Shown here: in pieces, positions 34,513 through 41,848 of the stretch
Layout: every line of letters begins with the position of its first letter
Position numbering within the stretch: the stretch's first letter is position 1
NCBI GenBank assembly: GCA_030706685.1
Contig: JAUZOA010000010.1
Location: 1-64,000 of the forward strand
Direction of reading: 5' to 3'
DNA: 64,000 nucleotides
Origin: Bacteroidota bacterium
GTDB lineage: Bacteria; Bacteroidota; Bacteroidia; Chitinophagales; Chitinophagaceae
The notes under the pieces: model-generated
The model's database searches: none
Told to the model about the DNA's origin: nothing
The model's input: only the letters and a program-made list of their open reading frames with translations
Translations under genes and position numbers: made by a program

Positions 34513-34542
34513 TTGCGCTCAACCGTCACTGCCTTATCTTTG
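34513..34542 (+). promoter_or_regulatory. efp promoter
   Basis: TTG (34513-34515) and TATCTTTG (34535-34542) are separated by 19 bp, the Bacteroidota consensus. The position supports ATG 34563 and rules out the longer ORF from 34488. Confidence 0.75.
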
Positions 34543-34562
34543 CGCCTCTTAAATTTTTTGTT

Positions 34563-35129
34563 ATGGCGAATACAGCGGATATCGGTCGGGGAATGATCCT
34601 TAACCTGGACGGGAGTTTATATTCAGTTATTGAGTTTGGGGAAAATAAGACTGCAAGGGCAGCCGCCAAGGTATGGGCTAAATTAAAGGGAGTTGATAAT
34701 AACCGCAGTATAGAAAAGACCTGGAACTCCGGGGACACTATTTACCCGGTCCGTGTAGAGAAACGTTTTTATCAATTCTTGTATAAGGACGATACGGGGT
34801 ATAATTTCATGGATAACCAGACTTTTGAACAAATAGCCCTGCAGGAATCTGCTATAGACGCCCCTCAATACCTTAAGGAAGGACAGGAAGTGGGCATACT
34901 CATCAACACTGAAAACGACCAGGTACTGGCAGCAGAATTACCCGACAAGATCACTCTAAAGGTCACTTATTGTGAGCCCGGTCTCAGAGGTGATACAGCC
35001 ACACGCACTTTAAAACCCGCCACACTCGAAACCGGCGCGACAGTCGGAGTTCCATTGTTTGTAAATGACGGAGAATTAATACGCATTAATACAAAAACAG
35101 GCGAATACGTTGAAAGAGTAAAGGAATAA
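34563..35129 (+). CDS. efp: Elongation factor P
   Basis: From ATG 34563 this 188-aa protein has the KOW-like N-domain and two OB domains (YQFLYKDDTGYNFMDNQTFEQI; YCEPGLRGDTATRTLKPATLETGATVGVPLFVNDGELIRINTKTGEYVERV). In the loop that is normally P-G-K(34)-G it reads K29-T-A-R32-A-A-A, so the modified lysine is replaced by arginine at 32. It promotes peptide-bond formation at polyproline stalls. Start and promoter agree. It heads the efp-accB-accC stretch. Confidence 0.96.
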   Translation: MANTADIGRGMILNLDGSLYSVIEFGENKTARAAAKVWAKLKGVDNNRSIEKTWNSGDTIYPVRVEKRFYQFLYKDDTGYNFMDNQTFEQIALQESAIDAPQYLKEGQEVGILINTENDQVLAAELPDKITLKVTYCEPGLRGDTATRTLKPATLETGATVGVPLFVNDGELIRINTKTGEYVERVKE

Positions 35130-35212
35130 ATGCCCGATTTTATTCAAAAATGGCCCAAAATCATTTGATTTTGCCCCGTTTTACCCTTCTTTTGCCTCAA
35201 AATCAATAAAAA

Positions 35213-35242
35213 ATAGGGAAATACTGAGTTTGATTTCCCTAT
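35213..35242 (+). promoter_or_regulatory. Inverted repeat at the accB promoter
   Basis: ATAGGGAAA (35213-35221) and TTTCCCTAT (35234-35242) form a perfect 9-bp inverted repeat with a 12-bp spacer, 50 bp before ATG 35292. The right arm overlaps TATCTTAG, a -7-like element. It is a candidate operator for fatty-acid-synthesis control. Confidence 0.5.
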
Positions 35243-35291
35243 CTTAGCCTCCCTTTCATACTAACAAAAATTGCCTGTTAAATTGAAAAAC

Positions 35292-35789
35292 ATGGACTTC
35301 AAGCAAATTCAGGAGTTGATTAAAATGATCAACAAGTCAAATATCGGTGAGCTGACCATTGAACAAAAGGATTTCCGGCTGACCATTAAACAGAAGGAGG
35401 AACATATAACCCAGGTCGTTTCTTCCCCTGCCCATCCGGCTCCTGTTTATGCGGCGGCTCCTCAGCCTGCAGCCATTCAACAGCCTGCGGCAGCCAGCAG
35501 TACCTCAGCCGGCGATAAATCGAAAGCCGCTGAAACCATATCTCCGGATCTTGTAACCATAAAGAGCCCGATGATCGGCACGTTTTATCGCCGTTCCTCG
35601 CCGGATAAGCCTAACCTGGTAGAAGTAGGGGATGAAGTCGCCCCGGGCAAAATAGTTTGCATTATTGAAGCTATGAAGCTTTTCAACGAGATTGAAAGCG
35701 AAGTAAAGGGTAAAATAGTAAAAGTGCTTGTAGAGGATGCATCGCCGGTTGAATATGATCAATCGTTGTTCCTGGTAGAACCTGTTTAA
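35292..35789 (+). CDS. accB: Acetyl-CoA carboxylase biotin carboxyl carrier protein
   Basis: From ATG 35292 (MDFKQIQELIK) this 165-aa protein has the N-terminal helical region, an Ala/Pro-rich linker (about 45-70) and a biotinyl domain ending EAMKLFNEIESEVKGK, with K129 in E-A-M-K-L as the biotin site. A TTG start 21 bp upstream is possible. accC follows after 90 bp. Confidence 0.95.
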   Translation: MDFKQIQELIKMINKSNIGELTIEQKDFRLTIKQKEEHITQVVSSPAHPAPVYAAAPQPAAIQQPAAASSTSAGDKSKAAETISPDLVTIKSPMIGTFYRRSSPDKPNLVEVGDEVAPGKIVCIIEAMKLFNEIESEVKGKIVKVLVEDASPVEYDQSLFLVEPV

Positions 35790-35879
35790 TGGTGAAATTT
35801 TGGGATTGGTGAAAATTGAAATTTCTCCATTTCCTTCCTGTAAAAAAGCGGGATACAATTTCAAAATCAAATTAATTCA

Positions 35880-37217
35880 ATGTTCAAAAAAATACTGATT
35901 GCCAACCGTGGTGAAATCGCTCTTCGTGTTATCAGAACCTGTCGCGAAATGGGTATTAAAACGGTTGCTGTTTATTCTACTGCTGACCGGGATAGCCTGC
36001 ATGTAAAGTTTGCGGACGAAGCTGTTTGTATCGGCAAGCCTCAAAGCAGCGATTCTTATCTTAATATTCCGCATATTATGTCTGCCGTGGAGATCACTAA
36101 TGCTGACGCGATCCATCCCGGCTATGGTTTCCTGGCAGAGAATTCAAGGTTTGCGAAAATTTGTAATGATCATGATATAAAATTCATTGGTCCTACTGCT
36201 GAAATGATCAGTTCCATGGGGGATAAGATCACCGCCAAGGAAACGATGATCAAAGCAGGAGTTCCCGTTATACCCGGCGGAGCCGGATTATTGCAAAGCC
36301 TCGATGAAGCGAAAGCCTTTGGCAGGGACATGGGTTTCCCGGTTATTCTGAAAGCGACTGCAGGCGGTGGCGGAAAAGGAATGCGTATTGTATGGGAAGA
36401 AAGTGAAATGGAAAGGGCCTATAATACGGCCAAGGCGGAAGCGTTAGCAGCATTCAAAAATGATGGTATTTACATGGAGAAATTTGTAGAAGAACCCAGG
36501 CATATTGAAATACAGGTTGCCGGTGATCAATATGGAAATGTATGCCACCTGAGTGAAAGGGATTGTTCTATTCAGCGTCGTCACCAGAAGCTGGTAGAGG
36601 AATCGCCTTCACCGTTCATGACCGATGAATTGCGCTATAAAATGGGAGAGGCAGCCAAGAAAGCCGCCGCCGCCATTAACTATGAGAGTGTTGGCACCAT
36701 CGAATTCCTCGTTGACAAACACCGCAATTTCTACTTCATGGAAATGAATACCCGTATCCAGGTGGAACATTGTGTTACCGAAGAAGTGATCAACTTTGAT
36801 CTTATCAAAGAACAGATAAAGATCGCCGCCGGCGAAAAAATAAGCGGTGAAGATTATTTCCCCCAAATGCATTCCATCGAATGCCGTATCAATGCCGAAG
36901 ATCCCTACAATGATTTCCGGCCCTCACCCGGCAGGATCACCGTATTGCATCAACCGGGAGGTCATGGGGTGAGAGTGGATAGCCACGTTTATGCCGGTTA
37001 TGTCATACCTCCGTATTATGATTCTATGATTGGTAAACTTATCACTGTTGCCCGCACCCGGCTCGAAGCGATTGACACCATGTACCGCGCCCTGAGCGAG
37101 TATGTGATCGAAGGCGTGAAGACAACCATCCCTTTTCATTTGCAATTGATGAGTGATGAGCGATTCCTTAGCGGTGATTTTAATACTAAATTCCTGGAAG
37201 GATTTGAGTTGAGGTAA
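35880..37217 (+). CDS. accC: Acetyl-CoA carboxylase biotin carboxylase subunit
   Basis: This 445-aa ATP-grasp enzyme starts [24 protein letters not shown]. It has [12 protein letters not shown] (ATP loop), the metal-binding H-I-E-I-Q-V and [10 protein letters not shown]-x-V-T-E, and a C-terminal lid. It carboxylates biotin on AccB at the expense of ATP. Length and order are normal. It is cotranscribed with accB. Confidence 0.97.
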   Translation: MFKKILIANRGEIALRVIRTCREMGIKTVAVYSTADRDSLHVKFADEAVCIGKPQSSDSYLNIPHIMSAVEITNADAIHPGYGFLAENSRFAKICNDHDIKFIGPTAEMISSMGDKITAKETMIKAGVPVIPGGAGLLQSLDEAKAFGRDMGFPVILKATAGGGGKGMRIVWEESEMERAYNTAKAEALAAFKNDGIYMEKFVEEPRHIEIQVAGDQYGNVCHLSERDCSIQRRHQKLVEESPSPFMTDELRYKMGEAAKKAAAAINYESVGTIEFLVDKHRNFYFMEMNTRIQVEHCVTEEVINFDLIKEQIKIAAGEKISGEDYFPQMHSIECRINAEDPYNDFRPSPGRITVLHQPGGHGVRVDSHVYAGYVIPPYYDSMIGKLITVARTRLEAIDTMYRALSEYVIEGVKTTIPFHLQLMSDERFLSGDFNTKFLEGFELR

Positions 37218-37249
37218 AACAGGAAGGAGACCTTTTACCGCCCGTTGTT

Positions 37250-37975
37250 TTATCTTTTTATCATTTTGTCTTTCAATATTCCCCTCATTGTTTCTTCGTA
37301 GAGATTCTGGCTGATGACAACTTTTGCGTGCCCCAGGTCAATTTCATTGCCATTAATGCTTTTTATCTTATTTATATTGATGATATAGGACTTATGTATT
37401 TTAAGAAAGATAGTGGGAGGCAACTTTTCCGTAATACCCTTTATCGTCAGGTAAACCATCATTTTCCGGGTAGTAGTATGCAGGACGATATAATTAAGCA
37501 TCGCCTCGATATAAATTAACTCTTCATACAATACTTTTTCGATTTTTCCGTCACATTTCACGAAAAAATAATCGTTGTATTGCCCGCCGGGCTGATTTTC
37601 TCTGCTGTTCTTTTGAAGCTCGTAATAATCTTTTGCTTTATGGCAGGCTTTCAGAAATCTTTCAAAAGATATAGGTTTCACCAGGTAGTCAAGAACATCC
37701 AGTTCAAATCCTTCAATGGCGTACTCGGCATAGGCGGTGGTCATAATCGTCATGGGTAATGAACGGGAAGTGCGCAAAAATTCGATACCGCTAAGCCTGG
37801 GCATATTGATGTCGAGGAACATCAGGTCAATAGTCGTGTTGTTGAGGATAGTACTGGCTTTGACAGGGTCTTCCGCTTTGCCCGCAAGCTCCATAAAATC
37901 AATGTCTTCAATATATTCTTCCAGCACTTTGCGGGCTACCGGTTCATCATCAATGATAATACAATTCAGTTTCAT
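37250..37975 (-). CDS. LytTR-family response regulator
   Basis: This 241-aa protein has a receiver domain at 1-120 (IIIDDEPVARKVLEEYI, phosphoacceptor D55 in LMFLDINMP, K105 region YLVKP) and a LytTR DNA-binding domain at 140-238 (FVKCDGKIEKVLYEELIYIEAMLNYI ... FLKIHKSYIINI). Its ATG overlaps the stop of the sensor kinase gene by 4 bp. It acts as a transcription factor; the target is unknown. Confidence 0.95.
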   Translation of the reverse strand: MKLNCIIIDDEPVARKVLEEYIEDIDFMELAGKAEDPVKASTILNNTTIDLMFLDINMPRLSGIEFLRTSRSLPMTIMTTAYAEYAIEGFELDVLDYLVKPISFERFLKACHKAKDYYELQKNSRENQPGGQYNDYFFVKCDGKIEKVLYEELIYIEAMLNYIVLHTTTRKMMVYLTIKGITEKLPPTIFLKIHKSYIININKIKSINGNEIDLGHAKVVISQNLYEETMRGILKDKMIKR

Positions 37976-39012
37976 GATAGTTGCAGTTTTAAAATAACTT
38001 CATAGGTGGATTCATGCTCATGTATCGCCAGGTCATGTTTGCCCGGGTATACCAGTTCCATCCTTCGCCGGGCATTCATTACGCCGATGCCATTATGCTC
38101 TATGCCTTTGTTATTATTTATTCCTTTTGTGTTATAGGTTTGGAATAACAGCGAGCCGTTTTCAGCGCGGAAGGATATCTTTATCCTGTTTTCTTTTTTG
38201 TCATCGTTGCTCACATACTTAAAAGCATTTTCGATAAATGCGATGAAAAGCAAAGGAGCGATCATAAAGCTTCTTACATTTTCATCAATATCCAGTTCTA
38301 CGACCAGGTTATCCCCCTTTCGCACCTGCTGAAGAGCGACATAATTCCTGATATAATTCAGTTCTTTGTCAATGCTTACGCTGTCAGTATTGCATTCATA
38401 CAACTGGTAACGGAGCATATCCGAGAACGTGAGCAGCATATTTCTCGCCGAAGTATTCCCCTTATCTATATGACCGTAGATCGAATTGATCGAATTGAAC
38501 AGGAAATGAGGATTGAATTGCGCTTTCAGAAAATCAAGCTCAGCCTTTGAACGCTCCTTTTCAATTTTATGTACATATTTCTGGAACCTGGCCCTGTCCA
38601 TTACCAGTTTGGCCGCTACCAGGCAGATCACCCAGATAAAAATATTGATAAAGGAGTTATAAAATAATTCGGCAAACCCCGGCTGAGCTTTGCCAACCAG
38701 GAACCAGGTTTTGTTGAGATACATGGCCACCGGTACCCGCATCAGCGCGCCTGCCATGATGGCCGCAAGAGCCACTATGACAAAAGAGGTGATTTTCTTC
38801 TGGTATAAAAATTTTGGTATGGCGAACCATATATTAAAATAGTAATTCGCGGCAATAAAAAACAGGTAACAAAATTGGACAGTGGCTGTCCGGGAAAAAA
38901 CAACACTCCGTTTCTGGAACACCAGGATCCATAGAAGATACAAGGCGACCCATCCTGCTATATGTACCGGGGCTCGTTTAATCATTACCGGATCCTTTTC
39001 CAGGTTTTTCAT
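37972..39012 (-). CDS. LytS/YehU-type sensor histidine kinase
   Basis: This 346-aa protein has four hydrophobic N-terminal helices (20-135), a coiled linker (KYVHKIEKERSKAELDFLKAQ) and a His_kinase domain (FNPHFLFNSINSIYGHID with the phospho-His). The compact ATPase motifs are F-I-E-N-A-F-K-Y-V-S, then G-I-E-H-N-G-I-G-V-M-N-A-R-R-R. It is paired with the LytTR regulator by an ATGA overlap. The signal is unknown. Confidence 0.93.
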   Translation of the reverse strand: MKNLEKDPVMIKRAPVHIAGWVALYLLWILVFQKRSVVFSRTATVQFCYLFFIAANYYFNIWFAIPKFLYQKKITSFVIVALAAIMAGALMRVPVAMYLNKTWFLVGKAQPGFAELFYNSFINIFIWVICLVAAKLVMDRARFQKYVHKIEKERSKAELDFLKAQFNPHFLFNSINSIYGHIDKGNTSARNMLLTFSDMLRYQLYECNTDSVSIDKELNYIRNYVALQQVRKGDNLVVELDIDENVRSFMIAPLLFIAFIENAFKYVSNDDKKENRIKISFRAENGSLLFQTYNTKGINNNKGIEHNGIGVMNARRRMELVYPGKHDLAIHEHESTYEVILKLQLS

Positions 39013-39191
39013 AAAGGTATATCAAGATGGGTGATACCGGGAAGGTTTTACATGAGCGATAACAAAACCTTGATTATCCAATCAGGGTGCATAATCAAGA
39101 AATCATCTTACATGATGTAAAAGATTTTTCCCCGGGTGATCTTTTCTCTTTTTTGCGGTCTGATTCATAAAATTCAAAAAAAAGAAAAATC

Positions 39192-40424
39192 ATGGGTAAC
39201 ATCATTTTGCAGGATGACAACGAGGATGGTCTCGACCGGCGCGGGTTTTTGAAATGTATGGCATGGGCAGGAACCGGCATGCTATGGGTTATGAACGGGG
39301 GGATATTAAAATCTTATGGCATGAGCCAGGTTATTGACAGGCAAACCGGTAATATCAAGCGCGGACTCGACCTGCCTAAAGGAGACTTTAGTTTCGTACA
39401 ACTGAGCGACAGCCATATTGGATTCAGTAAAGAGGCGAACCCTGATGTGGTGGGAACCCTGCAGGCTGCCATTGCAAAGATCAATGCTCTGCCGTCGCCT
39501 CCTTCCTTTATATTGCATACAGGAGACCTTTCGCATCTTTCGAAAGCGGAAGAATTTGATACGCTTGACCAGGTTCTCAAATCAGCTAAGAGTGAAAAAG
39601 TATTTTTTGTGCCGGGCGAGCACGATGTATTGACTGATGACGGCAAACAATATCTGGAACGTTATGGAAAGGAAACGAAAGGCGCCGGATGGTACAGCTT
39701 CGATTCAAAGGGAGTGCATTTCATTGGATTGGTGAATGTGGTAAACCTCAAAGCAGGCGGTCTCGGTTTCCTTGGCGATGAGCAGTTGGAATGGCTGGAG
39801 GAGGATGTAAAAAGACTTTCCTCCAGTACCCCGATTGTTGTCTTTGCACATATTCCCCTCTGGTCCGTTTATCCTGAATGGGGCTGGGGGACCGATGATA
39901 GTGCGAAGGCGCTTTCTTACCTGAAACGATTTGGTTCCGTGACAGTGTTGAACGGTCATATTCATCAAACATTGCAAAAGATCGAAGGCAATATAACATT
40001 CCATACGGCTATGTCTACTGCGTTTCCCCAGCCGCAACCCGGCATGGGTCCTTCGCCGGGTCCAATGAAAGTGCCGGCGGAAAAACTCCGCAGTTTACTC
40101 GGATTGTCCGGTGTTAATTATGTTGAACATGGTCATACACTGGCCATTACCGACATGCCGCTTATTTCGGATATGACCAACAGGGTAGTCATTGATAATT
40201 TCAGCTTTACCCCGAAAGAATTAACCGTTTCGCCCGGTACTAAAGTAACCTGGGTCAATCATGACGAAGTACCGCATACTGTAACGAGTACAGACAAACG
40301 GTTTACTTCATCCAGGGTACTGGATACGGATGGAGAATTTTCAAATACGTTTAATGAAAGTGGTGTATTCGATTATTATTGCACTATTCACCCGCATATG
40401 ACAGGAAAAGTAATCGTAAAATAA
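39192..40424 (+). CDS. TAT-exported metallophosphoesterase fused to a cupredoxin domain
   Basis: This 410-aa protein has a twin-arginine signal (RRGFLK, R16-R17). A calcineurin-like phosphoesterase domain follows (FVQLSDSHIGFSK; ILHTGDLSH; PGEHD; VVFAHIPLW; LNGHIHQ). A plastocyanin/amicyanin-like domain covers about 325-410. Type-1 copper ligands are visible: H362 in EVPHTV and C397-T-I-H400-P-H-M403. It is periplasmic. The fusion could couple copper redox state to a phosphoesterase, but the substrate is unknown. Confidence 0.9.
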   Translation: MGNIILQDDNEDGLDRRGFLKCMAWAGTGMLWVMNGGILKSYGMSQVIDRQTGNIKRGLDLPKGDFSFVQLSDSHIGFSKEANPDVVGTLQAAIAKINALPSPPSFILHTGDLSHLSKAEEFDTLDQVLKSAKSEKVFFVPGEHDVLTDDGKQYLERYGKETKGAGWYSFDSKGVHFIGLVNVVNLKAGGLGFLGDEQLEWLEEDVKRLSSSTPIVVFAHIPLWSVYPEWGWGTDDSAKALSYLKRFGSVTVLNGHIHQTLQKIEGNITFHTAMSTAFPQPQPGMGPSPGPMKVPAEKLRSLLGLSGVNYVEHGHTLAITDMPLISDMTNRVVIDNFSFTPKELTVSPGTKVTWVNHDEVPHTVTSTDKRFTSSRVLDTDGEFSNTFNESGVFDYYCTIHPHMTGKVIVK

Positions 40425-40485
40425 ATTGAATTTGGGTGGAGATATGCAGGACGCGTTTTCCCGGAAGACCGACAGCGGCAAAATT

Positions 40486-40512
40486 ATCCCGGCCATAATA
40501 GCCGGGATTTTT
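40486..40512 (+). terminator. Intrinsic terminator after the phosphoesterase-cupredoxin gene
   Basis: ATCCCGGC (40486-40493) pairs with GCCGGGAT (40501-40508), followed by a T run. Confidence 0.88.
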
Positions 40513-40537
40513 TATTTTCACCCAATAAAATCCTTTC

Positions 40538-41752
40538 ATGAAACAATTGCTGGTCATTTTATGGCTTTTCCTTGTTTTTGTCAATATTGCTTCATCGCAG
40601 TCTTCCGGGAAACTGCATCAAAAAGCGATACTTGCAGATACACACAATGATGTTCTTTCCTCTTCTGTGCTGGAAGGAAAGGATATTTCCCACCGGCTCA
40701 CTACGGGCCACAGCGATCTTGACCGTTGGAAAGAGGGTGGGGTGGACGTACAATTCTTTTCGGTATGGACAGATAAAACACCCAGAAATAAGGAGGGGTT
40801 TTTTAAAGATGCCAACCAGGAGATAGATTCATTGGATGCCATAGTCAATAGAAACCCGCAACGGATAATATTGGCAAAAGATTACAAGGAGGTAAAGGAA
40901 GGTATTCGCGGTAAAAAATTAGTCGCATTGATCGGCGTGGAAGGGGGCCACATGATTGAAGATGATCTTCATAAGCTGGAAGAATTGTATAAACGCGGTA
41001 TGCGATATATGACATTGACCTGGAATAACAGTACGAGCTGGGCATCGAGTGCGATGGATGAAACAGCCTCCTCTAAATCTCCCCTTCCAGGAGAGACTTT
41101 ACGCGATTCACTTAAAAAGAAAGGCCTTACAGCTTTTGGGAAACAAGTAGTACAAAAGATGAATGAACTGGGAGTTATTGTTGATCTTTCCCATACCGGT
41201 GAACAAACGTTTTATGATGCAATCGCTACCGTGACAAAACCCGTTTTGCTTTCCCATAGCTCTGTCTGGAATATTTGCCCCGTCTTTCGCAATGTAAAAG
41301 ACGACCAGATCCGGGCAGTAGCGAAAAACGGAGGAGTTATCTGTATTAATTTTTATTCGGGATTCATCAGCAAAGAATATGATCAGCGATCAACTTACCT
41401 GAACGGTCCGGGTGGCAGGATCATACAGGATTCATTATTTGCCGTATCACATGATTCCGCCACTATGAAAGCACAATGGACGAAATACTTAAACACAGAA
41501 TTGAATAAAGTAAGGCCCACATTGGCCCAACTGGCAGATCATATTGATTATATCGTAAAATTGGTGGGAGATGATTATGTTGGTATCGGTTCTGATTATG
41601 ACGGTGTCGGCTCATTGCCGGTGGGGCTGGAAGATGTAACGACCTACCCGAAGATTACAGGGGAATTGGTAAGAAGGGGCTATTCTAAAAAATCTATTAA
41701 GAAAATACTGGGTGGGAATGTGATGCGGGTAATGAAAGCTAATTTTAAATAG
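40538..41752 (+). CDS. Membrane dipeptidase (peptidase M19), exported
   Basis: This 404-aa protein has a signal peptide (cut near ASSQ21). The M19 metal motif is present (LADTHNDVL near 32-40; E in GVEGGHMIEDD; H in VDLSHTGEQTF; H in LLSHSSVW; D in GIGSDYDGVG). It cleaves dipeptides, including beta-lactam-like or D-containing ones, outside the cytoplasm. It is a single gene. Confidence 0.93.
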   Translation: MKQLLVILWLFLVFVNIASSQSSGKLHQKAILADTHNDVLSSSVLEGKDISHRLTTGHSDLDRWKEGGVDVQFFSVWTDKTPRNKEGFFKDANQEIDSLDAIVNRNPQRIILAKDYKEVKEGIRGKKLVALIGVEGGHMIEDDLHKLEELYKRGMRYMTLTWNNSTSWASSAMDETASSKSPLPGETLRDSLKKKGLTAFGKQVVQKMNELGVIVDLSHTGEQTFYDAIATVTKPVLLSHSSVWNICPVFRNVKDDQIRAVAKNGGVICINFYSGFISKEYDQRSTYLNGPGGRIIQDSLFAVSHDSATMKAQWTKYLNTELNKVRPTLAQLADHIDYIVKLVGDDYVGIGSDYDGVGSLPVGLEDVTTYPKITGELVRRGYSKKSIKKILGGNVMRVMKANFK

Positions 41753-41848
41753 AAGTTCTTCTCAAAGACCATCTTCCCTGTTTTTATCATACAAGATTAA
41801 ATCCGTTAATTTTGCGGCGCTTGCTGAAATCAGAAATATGACCCGGTA

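Noticed and set aside
37213-37245. Terminator after accC (GGTAAAA...TTTTACC)
   Set aside because: The 7-bp AT-rich stem has a long loop and no T run; too weak to call.
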